A stretch of DNA of 48,823 bases from Planctomycetota bacterium (GTDB lineage Bacteria; Planctomycetota; Planctomycetia; Gemmatales; Gemmataceae). Below are positions 26,726-35,511 of the stretch, piece by piece. The position numbers and the translations under genes were made by a program. The notes beneath the pieces were generated by a model. The model saw only the letters and a list, made by a program, of their open reading frames with translations. It was not told the origin of the DNA and did not search any database. The stretch covers positions 1 to 48,823 of the forward strand of contig JACOUH010000192.1 of NCBI GenBank assembly GCA_016177925.1, read 5' to 3'. The stretch's first letter is position 1. The number at the start of each line of letters is the position of its first letter.

Positions 26726-29300
26726 ACCACTTCTCTGTCGGCATCAGGAGTTGGCGCACTTGCCGGCCGGTCGACACACTCCAGACGCCCACCGTTCGGA
26801 GGGAGCTGCGCATCGCCAGCAGACTGCCGTCGGGCGAGAAGACCATCCCCGCCCCCGCCAGCGGTGGGACTGTCACCAGCCCCGTCGGGCCCGGGGCGAC
26901 GCCATCTCCGAGGTGAAGCGTGCGGACCTCCTTGCCCGTGCTGACGTCGAACAGCCGGGCACTTGTCTGTCCAAGCCCCCAGACCGCCAGGAGCTTGCTG
27001 TCCGGCGAGAACACAGACGTCGGGGCGACCGTCCCTTTCACCGCCTCGATCCGGTGTCGCTGCCTGCCGGTTGCCGCATCCCACAGCTGGAGTGCCCCCT
27101 CCCACGCCGTCGTGGCCAGCGTCCGGCCGTCGGGGGACAGGATGAAGTAAGTGAACCATCCCCGGGGCAGGCGAATCTGCGCCTTCTCCTTGCCCATCGC
27201 CGCCTCCCACACCCGGATCGTATTTTCCGTGGCCTGCGAAGTCAGCGTCCGGCCATCAGCCGACCAGGACACCGCAGTGACGGGCGCGCCATGTCCCCCG
27301 AGCGCCTGCCGCGACCCGCTCGCGCGGGTGCCCCGGCCCGTGGTGATATCGATCAGGCGGATCGCGTTCCGCGCGCCACCCACCGCGAGGGTCTTGCCGT
27401 CGGGGGAAACCGCCAGAGCCCGCGGTGCGATGTCATAGCGCACGGTGGTCACCCCTTGCTGGCCGTCGATCTCTTTGATGAGCCGGCGCGGCCCCTTGCC
27501 GGTGTCGACCTCCCATACCGACACACCGCCGTTCGTCCCGTGCGTATAGAGCGTCTTGCCGTCCGGCGCGAAGGCAAAATACAGAGCGAGGTTACAGTCG
27601 ATCCGCCGCACTTCCTTGCCGGTGGTTGTCTGGGTCAGGTGGATTCGGCCGCGGAGGTCCACCCAGGCGAGCAGCCGGCCGTCGGGCGAGAACGCCGGGG
27701 AGGCCGCTCCCTCCTCGCCCTGTGGCCCCTCGATCTTGTGCAACAACTTGCCGGACGCCGAGTCCCAGAGGTTGACGACCACGCCCATGCCCATGCCACC
27801 GCGCCTCGGCTCCCGGGCCGCGGAGGCGAGGACCCGGCCGTCCGAAGAGTAAGCGAGCGCGGGCTCTCGACCTATCATTGGCAACAGTCTCTCTCCGGGC
27901 GGTTCGTTGAAGTGACGCTTCCATTTCCGAGTGCTCATGTCATAACGGCTGATCGTCCCGTCCATGCAGGACGCGGCAAGCACCTTGTTGTCGGGCGAGA
28001 AGGCCAGAGCGACCAGGAACTGTTTCTCGCACTTGATCGTGCTGAGTTCCTTGCCGGTGGCAGGGTCGTGGAGGTGGATCGACTCGCCGCCGTCAGCGAT
28101 GGCGAGCAGTTTCCCATTGGGAGAGAGGGCGATGGCGGGGCCCGGTCGGAAGTCCCTGCGGGTTGTCGGATTGGCCCGCCGTTGACCGAGGCGGCCCAGC
28201 TCGCGCCCCTCCCTGTCCCACAACCGGACGATACCGTCCTCGCCGGCCGAGACGAGGGACTGGCTGTCGGGGAGGAAGACGATGGAGGACACGAAGGCGC
28301 TGTGCCGCCAGCGCACCGTGCCCAGCCGGGCGACCGCCCCAGCTGGCAGCGCGTCGTCGTGGTGGTCGACGCTCGGCTTTCGGCTTTCGGCGATCGGCTT
28401 TGGGCCAGAAGAAGAAGGGCCGCCGCTCTGGCCGATGGCCGACAGCCGATAGCCGACAGCCGACAGGACGAAGAGCCCCGCCAGCAGCACCGCGGTCACG
28501 ATCCTCGATCTGCCCGGCGACAGTCCCCTCAATCCCTCGTCGACTAGCGCGGCGATGCGAGAGGACGCCAGGCCCTCGGCCGCACCCCCTGTCGTGACGC
28601 CGACGACCGACTTGACCGTGCCGTGTACCAGGGCCGCCGGCGCCGCCGGTCGCCCCAGCAGAGTGGCGAGGGCCGCTCCACAGACCCCCACACCCCGTCG
28701 CGCCAGACGAGCCTGGAGCAGCGCCCGGGCCCGGCTCAGGCGAGCGGCCACAGTCCCGAGCGGGACACGGAGTTGTCGCCCCGCTTCCCGATAGCTCTCT
28801 CCTTGCAGGTAGCACAGCACCACCGGAAGGCGGTACTTCTCCGGGAGCCGATTCACCTCCTCGTCGAGGATCACCGAGAGATCACGCCGCGCCACTTCCG
28901 CGGGTGGATCATCGGGAGACGCCACACAGCCGAGAGCCGCTTCGTTGTGCGTGGGGACCTGTCGTCCAAGGCGGGCCCGGGCATGGAGCGCGACACGGCA
29001 GGCCACGCGATAGAGCCAGCCGGCGACCGCCTCGCCCCGGCTGATGTTGCCGGCTTTCCGCGCCAGCGCGAGGAACGTGGCCTGGAAGGCATCCTCGGCG
29101 TCGTGAGCGTTGTGGAGCACGCGCCGGCACACGCCGAGCACCATGCCCTGGTGACGCCAGACCAGCAACTCGAAGGCGGATTCGTCCCGCTGCCGCGCAA
29201 ACCGCTCCAGCAACTCGGCATCAGCGACGCCGGCAGAGCCAGACGGATCGAGGTTCTTCCGCAGGCCCCGCAGGAGCGCCCCGACGGGTGCGTGTATCAT
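26526..29300 (-). CDS. ECF sigma factor fused to a membrane segment and WD40 propeller, 3' end frameshifted
   Basis: The frame gives 924 aa. Residues 29-95 form sigma region 2 (RDESAFELLVWRHQGMVLGV, NAHDAEDAFQATFLALARKA), and about 150-197 region 4 with its helix-turn-helix (ESYREAGRQLRVPLGTVAAR). A hydrophobic segment at 267-288 follows, then at least eight WD40-like repeats with SPDGK motifs. The ECF-WD40 fusion is a known planctomycete architecture; the propeller probably senses a signal on the far side of the membrane and controls the sigma domain. After AVETGG (about residue 880) the frame departs into an Arg/Gly tail; the true continuation lies at 25784-26676 in another frame. GGAGGG precedes the ATG. 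The kinase-TPR gene is 156 bases upstream on the same strand. Confidence 0.85.
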   Translation of the reverse strand: MIHAPVGALLRGLRKNLDPSGSAGVADAELLERFARQRDESAFELLVWRHQGMVLGVCRRVLHNAHDAEDAFQATFLALARKAGNISRGEAVAGWLYRVACRVALHARARLGRQVPTHNEAALGCVASPDDPPAEVARRDLSVILDEEVNRLPEKYRLPVVLCYLQGESYREAGRQLRVPLGTVAARLSRARALLQARLARRGVGVCGAALATLLGRPAAPAALVHGTVKSVVGVTTGGAAEGLASSRIAALVDEGLRGLSPGRSRIVTAVLLAGLFVLSAVGYRLSAIGQSGGPSSSGPKPIAESRKPSVDHHDDALPAGAVARLGTVRWRHSAFVSSIVFLPDSQSLVSAGEDGIVRLWDREGRELGRLGQRRANPTTRRDFRPGPAIALSPNGKLLAIADGGESIHLHDPATGKELSTIKCEKQFLVALAFSPDNKVLAASCMDGTISRYDMSTRKWKRHFNEPPGERLLPMIGREPALAYSSDGRVLASAAREPRRGGMGMGVVVNLWDSASGKLLHKIEGPQGEEGAASPAFSPDGRLLAWVDLRGRIHLTQTTTGKEVRRIDCNLALYFAFAPDGKTLYTHGTNGGVSVWEVDTGKGPRRLIKEIDGQQGVTTVRYDIAPRALAVSPDGKTLAVGGARNAIRLIDITTGRGTRASGSRQALGGHGAPVTAVSWSADGRTLTSQATENTIRVWEAAMGKEKAQIRLPRGWFTYFILSPDGRTLATTAWEGALQLWDAATGRQRHRIEAVKGTVAPTSVFSPDSKLLAVWGLGQTSARLFDVSTGKEVRTLHLGDGVAPGPTGLVTVPPLAGAGMVFSPDGSLLAMRSSLRTVGVWSVSTGRQVRQLLMPTEKWFGSATFSRDARYLAVETGGRYGRPVGVGFRQGTAAAGEKTARGATVASAAGHGRAGQGCGPRLRRE

Positions 29301-29311
29301 TGTTCATCCCT

Positions 29312-29346
29312 CCGAACGATCCTCTCCCTGGAATAGAGTCGTTCGG
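29312..29346 (-). promoter_or_regulatory. Inverted repeat in the leader of the ECF-WD40 gene
   Basis: CCGAACGA (29312-29319) and TCGTTCGG (29339-29346) form an 8-bp inverted repeat with a 19-base spacer. On the minus strand it ends at the GGAGGG ribosome site and a few bases before the ATG at 29300. It could be an operator for autoregulation or an RNA hairpin that controls translation. Confidence 0.45.
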
Positions 29347-29456
29347 GGCTTCTGCGCATGCATCTTCTGCGTTCGCAATCAGTCGGCGCTCCACCCGCCC
29401 GAAGCGCCAGCGCGGGTGTCCCTCATGGGACTTTCCTTCATCGTGGAGGGCGGGGC

Positions 29457-32400
29457 CTACTTGTTCGGCGGACCGACCCGCTTGGCACGCTCGGCCCGCC
29501 AGAGAGCGGCCTTGTCCGGCTTCTGCCAGTCCTCGTACAGCTTGATGATGCGGTCCAGCGCCTCTTTCACGCGCCGGGCCGGCGCAACCGGACACGCCTT
29601 CATCTGCTCGTAGCCGTTCAGGAGTAGCGGCTCCGCCTCGTTATACCGGCCCAGGGCAGTCAGGCAGCCACCCAGAACGCTCCGGGCCAGCGGACCAGTC
29701 CAATGGTGCTTGGGCAAGGTTTTCTGCCGGATTTCCAGGCCCGCCCGCAAAAGAGGTTCGGCTTCCTTGGGCCGGCCCTTCGTTGTCAGCACGCTGCCCA
29801 GCCCGACCAGGGTGGCGGCAAGGTCCTTATGGCCGGGAGGAAATTTCTTGCGTTGGACCGCGAGCAACTCCCGGGATAGCCGCTCGGCCTCGTCCAGCTT
29901 ACCCTGATCGGCGAGCGCGGAAGCCAGATCCATTATCGAGATCAGGGTATACCGATCCTCCGGGCCCAGGACTCGTCGGCGCCCGGCCAGTATTTGCCGG
30001 TAAATCGGTTCGACCTCCTCCAGCTTGCCCCGGCGCTCAAGCACCAGGGCCAGGCCGCGCATGTTCGTCAAAGTATCCGCATCATCCGTTCCGAAGAGCC
30101 GGCGGCGAATCTCGAGATTCTGGCGCCAAATCGGTTCGGCCTCATCCAACTTGCCCCGCTGCATCAGTCCCCAGGCCAGGTTGTCTACCCAGATCAGGGT
30201 ATCGCGGTCCTCGGCCCCCTGCACGGCTCGCGAGATCTTCACCGTCTGGCGGAGCAGCTTCTCCGCCTCGTCCCACTTGCCTTGATCCTGAAGCAGCAAG
30301 GCCAGATTATTCATAGTGGTCAGAGTACCGGTGTCTTTAAGTCCCCAGAGGCGTGTCTCCGTCGCCAAGGTTTCGCGAAACAATCCTTCGGCCTCATCCA
30401 ACTTACCTTGTTGCTGAAGCGCGGAGGCCAAGATGGCCTGCGAAGTTAGGGTCCTCCGGTCTTCCAGGCCAAAGGTCCGCCGGGTGATTTCGAGACTGTC
30501 GCGAGCAAGTGACACGGCTTCGTCAAACTTCCCTTGCTCTTCCAGCACTTCGGCCAAACTGCCCATTAAGCCTCGCGTGTAGTGATGCTCTGGCCCCAGG
30601 ACGCGACGGCGGAGTTGCCAGCACTCCCGGTACAGAGCTTCTGCCTCCCCCAGCTTGGATTGTTGTTTAAGACAGATAGCCAGGTTGCCCATCGACATCA
30701 GAGTATCAGGATGTTCGGGCCCTAACGTGCGGCGGCGGACTGCCAAACACTCGCGATTCAGCACCTCTGCTTCGGCCAACTTGCCTTTCCTGTAATGAAA
30801 CCAGGCCCAATCACTCAAGGAGGTCAGAGTGTCTCGATGCTCCGGCCCCAGGACCCGGCGGCGGGCTTCCAGACATTCGCGAAAAAGCGGCTCGGCCTCG
30901 TCCAGTTTGTCACTTTCCTCAAGCAACCAGTACAGGTTCGCCATCGCCGTCAAGGTGTCGGGATGTTCGGAGCCAGAGATACGGCGCCGGTCTTCCAGGT
31001 TTTTGCGGAGCAGTTGCTCGGCCTCGTCGTACTTGCCCTGCTGGATGTGCAAGACGCCGAAGCTGTTGATGGCGTTCAGAGTGTCAGGGTGCTCCGGCCC
31101 CAGATGCTCGCGGCGGAGTTCGACGGCACGGCGCAGATGCGGCTCTGCCTCTTTGTACAACCCCAAGCTATAGTACGAGTCGCCGATGGCCAGCCGTACC
31201 GCCGCTTCCACCTCCGGCTGGTCGGCGAAGGCTCTTTCGACTTTCTTGGCCGCCCTGTCCAGCACCTTCCGCATGGGTACGTCCTTGCCCAGCTCCTCCG
31301 GCCGGGCCGCCGCCAGCAAGTCCTCCACTAAGAACTTGTTGATCGCCCCCTCCTGCGCCTTCGCCCTCCGGGCGGCGTTGCGCTCCTGCACGACCTCCGC
31401 CTGCTTGCGACCCAGCAGAACGAGGCCGGTCGACAGTGCCACCACTGCCGCGACGAGCAGCACTGCCGCCGACGCCACCAGCGGCCGGTGTCGCCGCCCC
31501 CAGCGGGCCAGCCGCGTCCTCAATGGCTCGCGGTAGGCCGAGACGGGCTCGTCGGCCAGCCAGTGCTCGAGGTCGTCGGCCAGGGCGCGCGGCGCGCGGT
31601 AGCGGTCCTCGGCCTTCCGCGCCATCGCCTTCAGGCAGACCGCCTCCAGGGCGGCGGGGGCCCTCGGGTTGACGCGCCGCGGCGGCACCAAGTCGCCCTC
31701 GCGCACCCGCTGCAGGATGGCCCCGGCGTCGCTCCCCTCGAAGGGGGCCCGGCCCGTCAGCAGGTGATAGAGAATGGCGCCAAGGCCGTACACGTCGCTG
31801 GCCGGGCCGAGCTGATCCAGCCGGCCGGCCGCCTGCTCCGGGCTCATGTAGGCCGGCGTCCCCAACGCCTGGCCCATCTGCGTCGGCGCCGAACCGCTGC
31901 CCGAGACCGGCCGCAGCGGCGCCTCCGCAACCGTCCCGCTTCCCTCGTTCGACTCGTCGAACGTCCTGGCCAGCCCCCAGTCGACGACGAGCGTCTCGCC
32001 ATAAGGGCCGAGCATGACGTTGCCCGGCTTGAGGTCGCGGTGCAAGACGCCCCGACTGTGGGCATAGGCGATGGCGTTGCACACGTCGAGGAACCGCCCC
32101 AGCAGTTGGCGCAGTCCCAGCGCCCGCTCCCCCGGCTCGCGCACGCTGTCGTTGGCGTTGTGGAAGCGAGCGATGGCGTCGTAGAGGCTATCCCCCTTGA
32201 TGAAGCGCATGGCGTAGAAGGGCCGGCCGTCGGCATAGCTGCCCAGGCCATAGACCGGCACGATGCCGGGGTGCTCCAGCCCGCCGGTCACCTCTGCCTC
32301 GCGGATGAAGCGCAGACGGCTGTCGAGGTCGTCGGCGTGGTGCTCCTGGATCTCCTTGAGGGCCACCTCCCGGTGCAGTTCCTGGTCCTCGGCGACGAAG

Positions 32401-32855
32401 ACCTCGCCCAGGCCGCCCTTGCGGTGCGGCCGCAGGATGCGGAAGCGCTGCCCCGACGAGGTGAGCGATCCGACCGATGGGGCGCGGGTGCCGTGCGGGT
32501 CCTCCGCGGGGCCCGTGGCCACGTGGGCGAGGCTGGCGTGCAGGTCGGCATCGGCGATCTGTTCGAGCTGCTGGCCAGCCGAGCCAAGGGAACTGAGCGA
32601 GGCGAGGCTCTTCTCGGCATCCTGGCCGTGCAGTTCGAGGTGGCGCACGACCAGGGCCTCCAGCAGCTCGCGGTCCGGCTCGCGCAGAGCGCCGCGCTCC
32701 AGGAGGACTTGGCCGAGCGGCCTGTCTTTCTGGAGCACCCAGGCGTTCATGGCCGCGATGAGGGCGTCACGGTCGATGAAGTCCATCTGCAGGGCCAGGA
32801 TGCCGAACAGCAGGTTGCGGTCGGCGGACGCGCGAAGGGACAGCGAGTCGGGCAT
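29457..32855 (-). CDS. Ser/Thr protein kinase with one membrane segment and a C-terminal TPR array
   Basis: The 1,132-aa protein starts at 32855. Residues 20-80 are a helical lead. The kinase domain runs from about 138 to 440: loop HRKGGLGEVFVA, lysine in VALKEI (K167), HRDLKPGN (272-279) and DWG in place of DFG (292-294), then APASDVYGLGAILYHLLTG-type segments. A membrane segment lies at about 458-480 (VASAAVLLVAAVVALSTG). From about 545 to near the end it is a long series of 42-residue TPR units (for example LDEAEPLFRECLEARRRVLG, GPEHPDTLxxxxNLA), like kinesin-light-chain repeats. The TPR part should sit outside the membrane and bind partners. The ECF-WD40 gene follows on the same strand, so kinase control of that sigma factor is a natural inference. 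Confidence 0.92.
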   Translation of the reverse strand: MPDSLSLRASADRNLLFGILALQMDFIDRDALIAAMNAWVLQKDRPLGQVLLERGALREPDRELLEALVVRHLELHGQDAEKSLASLSSLGSAGQQLEQIADADLHASLAHVATGPAEDPHGTRAPSVGSLTSSGQRFRILRPHRKGGLGEVFVAEDQELHREVALKEIQEHHADDLDSRLRFIREAEVTGGLEHPGIVPVYGLGSYADGRPFYAMRFIKGDSLYDAIARFHNANDSVREPGERALGLRQLLGRFLDVCNAIAYAHSRGVLHRDLKPGNVMLGPYGETLVVDWGLARTFDESNEGSGTVAEAPLRPVSGSGSAPTQMGQALGTPAYMSPEQAAGRLDQLGPASDVYGLGAILYHLLTGRAPFEGSDAGAILQRVREGDLVPPRRVNPRAPAALEAVCLKAMARKAEDRYRAPRALADDLEHWLADEPVSAYREPLRTRLARWGRRHRPLVASAAVLLVAAVVALSTGLVLLGRKQAEVVQERNAARRAKAQEGAINKFLVEDLLAAARPEELGKDVPMRKVLDRAAKKVERAFADQPEVEAAVRLAIGDSYYSLGLYKEAEPHLRRAVELRREHLGPEHPDTLNAINSFGVLHIQQGKYDEAEQLLRKNLEDRRRISGSEHPDTLTAMANLYWLLEESDKLDEAEPLFRECLEARRRVLGPEHRDTLTSLSDWAWFHYRKGKLAEAEVLNRECLAVRRRTLGPEHPDTLMSMGNLAICLKQQSKLGEAEALYRECWQLRRRVLGPEHHYTRGLMGSLAEVLEEQGKFDEAVSLARDSLEITRRTFGLEDRRTLTSQAILASALQQQGKLDEAEGLFRETLATETRLWGLKDTGTLTTMNNLALLLQDQGKWDEAEKLLRQTVKISRAVQGAEDRDTLIWVDNLAWGLMQRGKLDEAEPIWRQNLEIRRRLFGTDDADTLTNMRGLALVLERRGKLEEVEPIYRQILAGRRRVLGPEDRYTLISIMDLASALADQGKLDEAERLSRELLAVQRKKFPPGHKDLAATLVGLGSVLTTKGRPKEAEPLLRAGLEIRQKTLPKHHWTGPLARSVLGGCLTALGRYNEAEPLLLNGYEQMKACPVAPARRVKEALDRIIKLYEDWQKPDKAALWRAERAKRVGPPNK

Positions 32856-32912
32856 GGGATCGTCCTCAGCATCAGTAGCGCCCTAAAGCGTTTTGCGAAG
32901 GGGTGTCGCACC

Positions 32913-32988
32913 TGGCGAGCGGGGTCAGTAATGACTCCGGTACGAACAACCAGCAACATACCGGGGTCATCACTGACCCCGCTCGCCA
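32913..32988. repeat. 30-bp near-perfect hairpin upstream of the kinase-TPR gene
   Basis: Bases 32913-32942 and 32959-32988 are reverse complements with two differences (one G:T-type, one mismatch) around a 16-base loop. It lies between the zinc-ribbon protein gene and the kinase gene, both on the minus strand, where it could act as a terminator. Confidence 0.75.
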
Positions 32989-33005
32989 CACGCGGGCCCC
33001 GTTTG

Positions 33006-33476
33006 TTACCTTCCGACGGGCTCTTCCTTCAGTTCCATCGGTCCGCCGCAACACTCGCAGGCGTTCTTCTCGCTGCGGCGGATCGAACAAACGTTGCACC
33101 AGTAGTAGACCTCGTGCAGCTTGCCCCTGCGCAGACTGTGGACCTCGATCACCTGTAAGAGCTGGCTGCCGGGCAGCAGACGTCCGGTCAGACGCATCGG
33201 CCGGTTCAAGAGCGCCTTGTCCTTGAAGAACATGCGCGAGCCGCCGTCCTTGATGAGGGGATACACCTTACCGTCGTCGGTCACCAGCGCCAGCCAGTGC
33301 GGGACCGCGTCGGCGTCGAGCTTCGAGCCGAGTTTCTCGACCAGCCCTGCCAGGGGCACCACCTTGCCCGTGAACGTCACAGGCTTCTCCGGGCGCGGGG
33401 CGGCCAGCAGGACGGGACAGGCACAGACGGCCAGGGCGGCGCAGACTGCCAGTCGACGGGATGTCACACGACGCAT
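33006..33476 (-). CDS. Small exported protein with C-terminal zinc-ribbon-like cysteines
   Basis: The start at 33476 (MRRVTSRRLAVCAALAV) is preferred to 33500 because GAGGAGG lies five bases before it. The product is 156 aa, with a signal peptide ending near CPVLLAAP. The middle is a beta-rich region (PVTFTGKVVPLAGLVEKLGS, HWLALVTDDGKVYPLIKDGG). The C-terminus has CNVC and CECC pairs, a likely zinc or iron ribbon. No family name is certain. It precedes the kinase-TPR gene on the same strand across a hairpin, so co-regulation is unclear. Confidence 0.75.
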   Translation of the reverse strand: MRRVTSRRLAVCAALAVCACPVLLAAPRPEKPVTFTGKVVPLAGLVEKLGSKLDADAVPHWLALVTDDGKVYPLIKDGGSRMFFKDKALLNRPMRLTGRLLPGSQLLQVIEVHSLRRGKLHEVYYWCNVCSIRRSEKNACECCGGPMELKEEPVGR

Positions 33477-33521
33477 GGGAACCTCCTCTTGTCGATTCAT
33501 TTGCTTCGAGAAAAACGCTTG

Positions 33522-33617
33522 CCCCGTAGCGACAGGCGGCTCGCCTGTCGGACTTTGCAGGTGGGACAGCCGAGCCGGCTGTCCCTACGATCCACCCCGT
33601 AGCGACAGGCGGCTCGC
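33522..33617. repeat. Interspersed repeat made of two hairpins and a direct repeat
   Basis: CCCCGTAGCGACAGGCGGCT occurs at 33522 and again at 33595, each extending to CGC. The first copy folds as CGACAGGCG/CGCCTGTCG (33530-33550), and between the copies GGGACAGCC/GGCTGTCCC (33563-33585) forms a second hairpin. The unit fills the gap between the genes at 33476 and 33624. Confidence 0.8.
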
Positions 33618-33623
33618 GCCCGA

Positions 33624-34727
33624 TCAAACCCACTGGACAGGGTCCTGCTCGCGCCGGCTGGCTGACACGTCCAGGTCCGGCCATTGCGCCCTCAAGCGGT
33701 CTGCCAACTCTTCCAGGGCGAAACGCTCCGTGGCGTAATGGCCCGGCAGGCACAGCGCGATACCCTGGGCCTGCGCCGCCAGGTAGTCGTGAAAGCGCAT
33801 CTCGCCGGTGAGGAACACGTCGGCCCGCGCCCGCACGGCGTCGCCGAGCAGTTCGGCGCCGGCCCCGCACACGATCGCCACCCGCTCGACCGGCCGCGCC
33901 GGGTCGCCGACCACCTGGACCGGCCCACACTTCAGCGCCTTCCGCACCGTTCGAGCGAACTCGCCGAGCCCCGTCGGCGCTGGCAGTCGACCGATCCGTC
34001 CGACCCCGGTCGCCGACTTCCCGGGCCGCAGCGGGTAGACGTCGTACGCCGGTTCTTCATAGGAGTGGGCACGGCGAAGGGCGGTGACGGCGGCGCTGAC
34101 TCGCTCCTCCGGGCAGACGACCTCGAGCCGCCATTCGCTCACCTCCTCGCGCCGCCCTTTCTCGCCGACCGCCGGATTGGTCGCCTCCGTTCCGAAGAAT
34201 GTGCCCGTCCCTTGCAGGCGGAAGCTGCACTCGCGGTACTGGCCAATCCGTCCGGCGCCGGCGGCGAATAGCGCATCGGATACCTTGCCCAGGTCGGCGT
34301 CGGGTACGAAGACGACGAGCTTGCACTGCCGCGGTCCGTCCAGCGCCCGCAGCGGACCGACTTCGACCAGGCCAAGGCGGCCAGCCAGCGACTCGTTGAT
34401 GCCGCCATGCGTGTTATCGAAGGCCGTGTGAGGGCTGTACACCGCAACGCCGGCGCGGACCAGGGCGCAGAGCATGCGTCCTTCGGGCGTGTCGCCGGTC
34501 AGCCGCTTGATGGCGCGGAACAGGACGGGATGGTGGGTGACGATCAGTTGCGTTCCCGTCTCGATCGCCTCGGTGGCACTCTCGGGCGTGACCGTCAGGC
34601 AGGTGAGGACACGACGCACCTCGGCGCCGCGCTCACCGAGCAGCAGCCCGACGTTGTCCCAGTCGGCGGCGAGCGCGGGCGGGGCGAACTGCTCCAGATA
34701 CCCGACGATCGCAGCGACGGTGTGCAT
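33624..34727 (-). CDS. nif3: Nif3-like (DUF34/YbgI) dinuclear metal protein
   Basis: The 367-aa protein carries the Nif3 family's metal-ligand motifs: AADWDNVGLLLGE near the N-terminus, LIVTHHPVLFRAIKRL (the HH pair), HTAFDNTHGGINESLA, and the C-terminal LTGEMRFHDYL with LPGHYATERFALEEL. The two halves are separated by an inserted PII-like domain (about residues 140-240), as in the longer bacterial members. It is cytoplasmic, and its enzymatic role is debated (a GTP cyclohydrolase-type annotation is common but not established). It is divergent from the ECF gene at 34794, with 66 bases between the two starts. Confidence 0.93.
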   Translation of the reverse strand: MHTVAAIVGYLEQFAPPALAADWDNVGLLLGERGAEVRRVLTCLTVTPESATEAIETGTQLIVTHHPVLFRAIKRLTGDTPEGRMLCALVRAGVAVYSPHTAFDNTHGGINESLAGRLGLVEVGPLRALDGPRQCKLVVFVPDADLGKVSDALFAAGAGRIGQYRECSFRLQGTGTFFGTEATNPAVGEKGRREEVSEWRLEVVCPEERVSAAVTALRRAHSYEEPAYDVYPLRPGKSATGVGRIGRLPAPTGLGEFARTVRKALKCGPVQVVGDPARPVERVAIVCGAGAELLGDAVRARADVFLTGEMRFHDYLAAQAQGIALCLPGHYATERFALEELADRLRAQWPDLDVSASRREQDPVQWV

Positions 34728-34793
34728 GGTGGTTAGGTGATTGGTATACTCATCGAATGCTCCTGGGGACCTTCGAGCCTTGAGGTGCTGCCG

Positions 34794-35387
34794 ATGAGCG
34801 AGGTGACCCGCATTCTGTCTGCCATCGAACAGGGCGACCCCCAGGCCGCGGAGCAGCTACTCCCGTTGGTCTACGACGAACTGCGGCAACTGGCAGCGCA
34901 GCGGCTGGCGCAAGAGAAGCCGGGCCAGACGTTACAGGCCACCGCCCTGGTCCACGAAGCCTATTTGCGGCTGGTGGCGAGCCCCGGACGTGAGGCCGGG
35001 GAGTCGGAGCTGCACTGGAACAGCCGCGGCCACTTCTTCGCCGCCGCGGCCGAGGCCATGCGCCGCATCCTGGTCGAGAACGCCCGACGGAAGGGGAGAC
35101 GCAAGCGGGGCGGCGATTGGCGCCGCTGCAATGTCCAGGTCAACGAGCCCGCCGCTCCCGGCCCGGACGTGGACATCCTGGCGGTGGACGAGGCGCTCAC
35201 GCGATTGGCCAAGGAGCACCCGGAAAAGGCCGAACTGGTGAAGCTCCGTTACTTTGTGGGGATGACGCTGGCCGAGGCTGCTTCCGCGCTGGGGATCTCG
35301 ACGGCAACCGCCGACCGCCGGTGGCGCTACGCTCGGGCCTGGTTGGCCCGCCACCTGCGGCCGGACGCCTCGTCCGAGCGCGAATGA
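34794..35387 (+). CDS. ECF RNA polymerase sigma factor, TIGR02999-like
   Basis: The protein is 197 aa from the ATG at 34794; GAGG lies eight bases before it, and this start gives the family's opening [20 protein letters not shown]. Region 2 spans about 20-95 ([54 protein letters not shown]), and region 4 about 130-185 ([20 protein letters not shown], then [20 protein letters not shown]). This planctomycete-rich group lacks a classical anti-sigma gene. The Ser/Thr kinase gene begins 124 bases downstream on the same strand, and phosphorylation-controlled sigma activity, as reported for the ECF43/PknT type, is the likely model here, by inference. Confidence 0.93.
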   Translation: MSEVTRILSAIEQGDPQAAEQLLPLVYDELRQLAAQRLAQEKPGQTLQATALVHEAYLRLVASPGREAGESELHWNSRGHFFAAAAEAMRRILVENARRKGRRKRGGDWRRCNVQVNEPAAPGPDVDILAVDEALTRLAKEHPEKAELVKLRYFVGMTLAEAASALGISTATADRRWRYARAWLARHLRPDASSERE

Positions 35388-35511
35388 CTGGGTTTTCTGA
35401 TTCGCGCGGATTTCTTGATGTGTTTTGCCGCTGGTTGGCGCACTGAAGCAGGACCGAGACGCTCGCGCTGTTGACGCGTGTGCCGGCGGCGTGCTTGGTA
35501 ACAGGTGGACA

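Noticed and set aside
26433..28547. 704-aa plus-strand frame opposite the ECF-WD40 gene
   Set aside because: The other strand encodes sigma and WD40 domains with clear motifs; this frame has none.
31488..33158. 556-aa plus-strand frame opposite the kinase-TPR gene
   Set aside because: Antisense to the kinase domain; it crosses a hairpin and a second gene.
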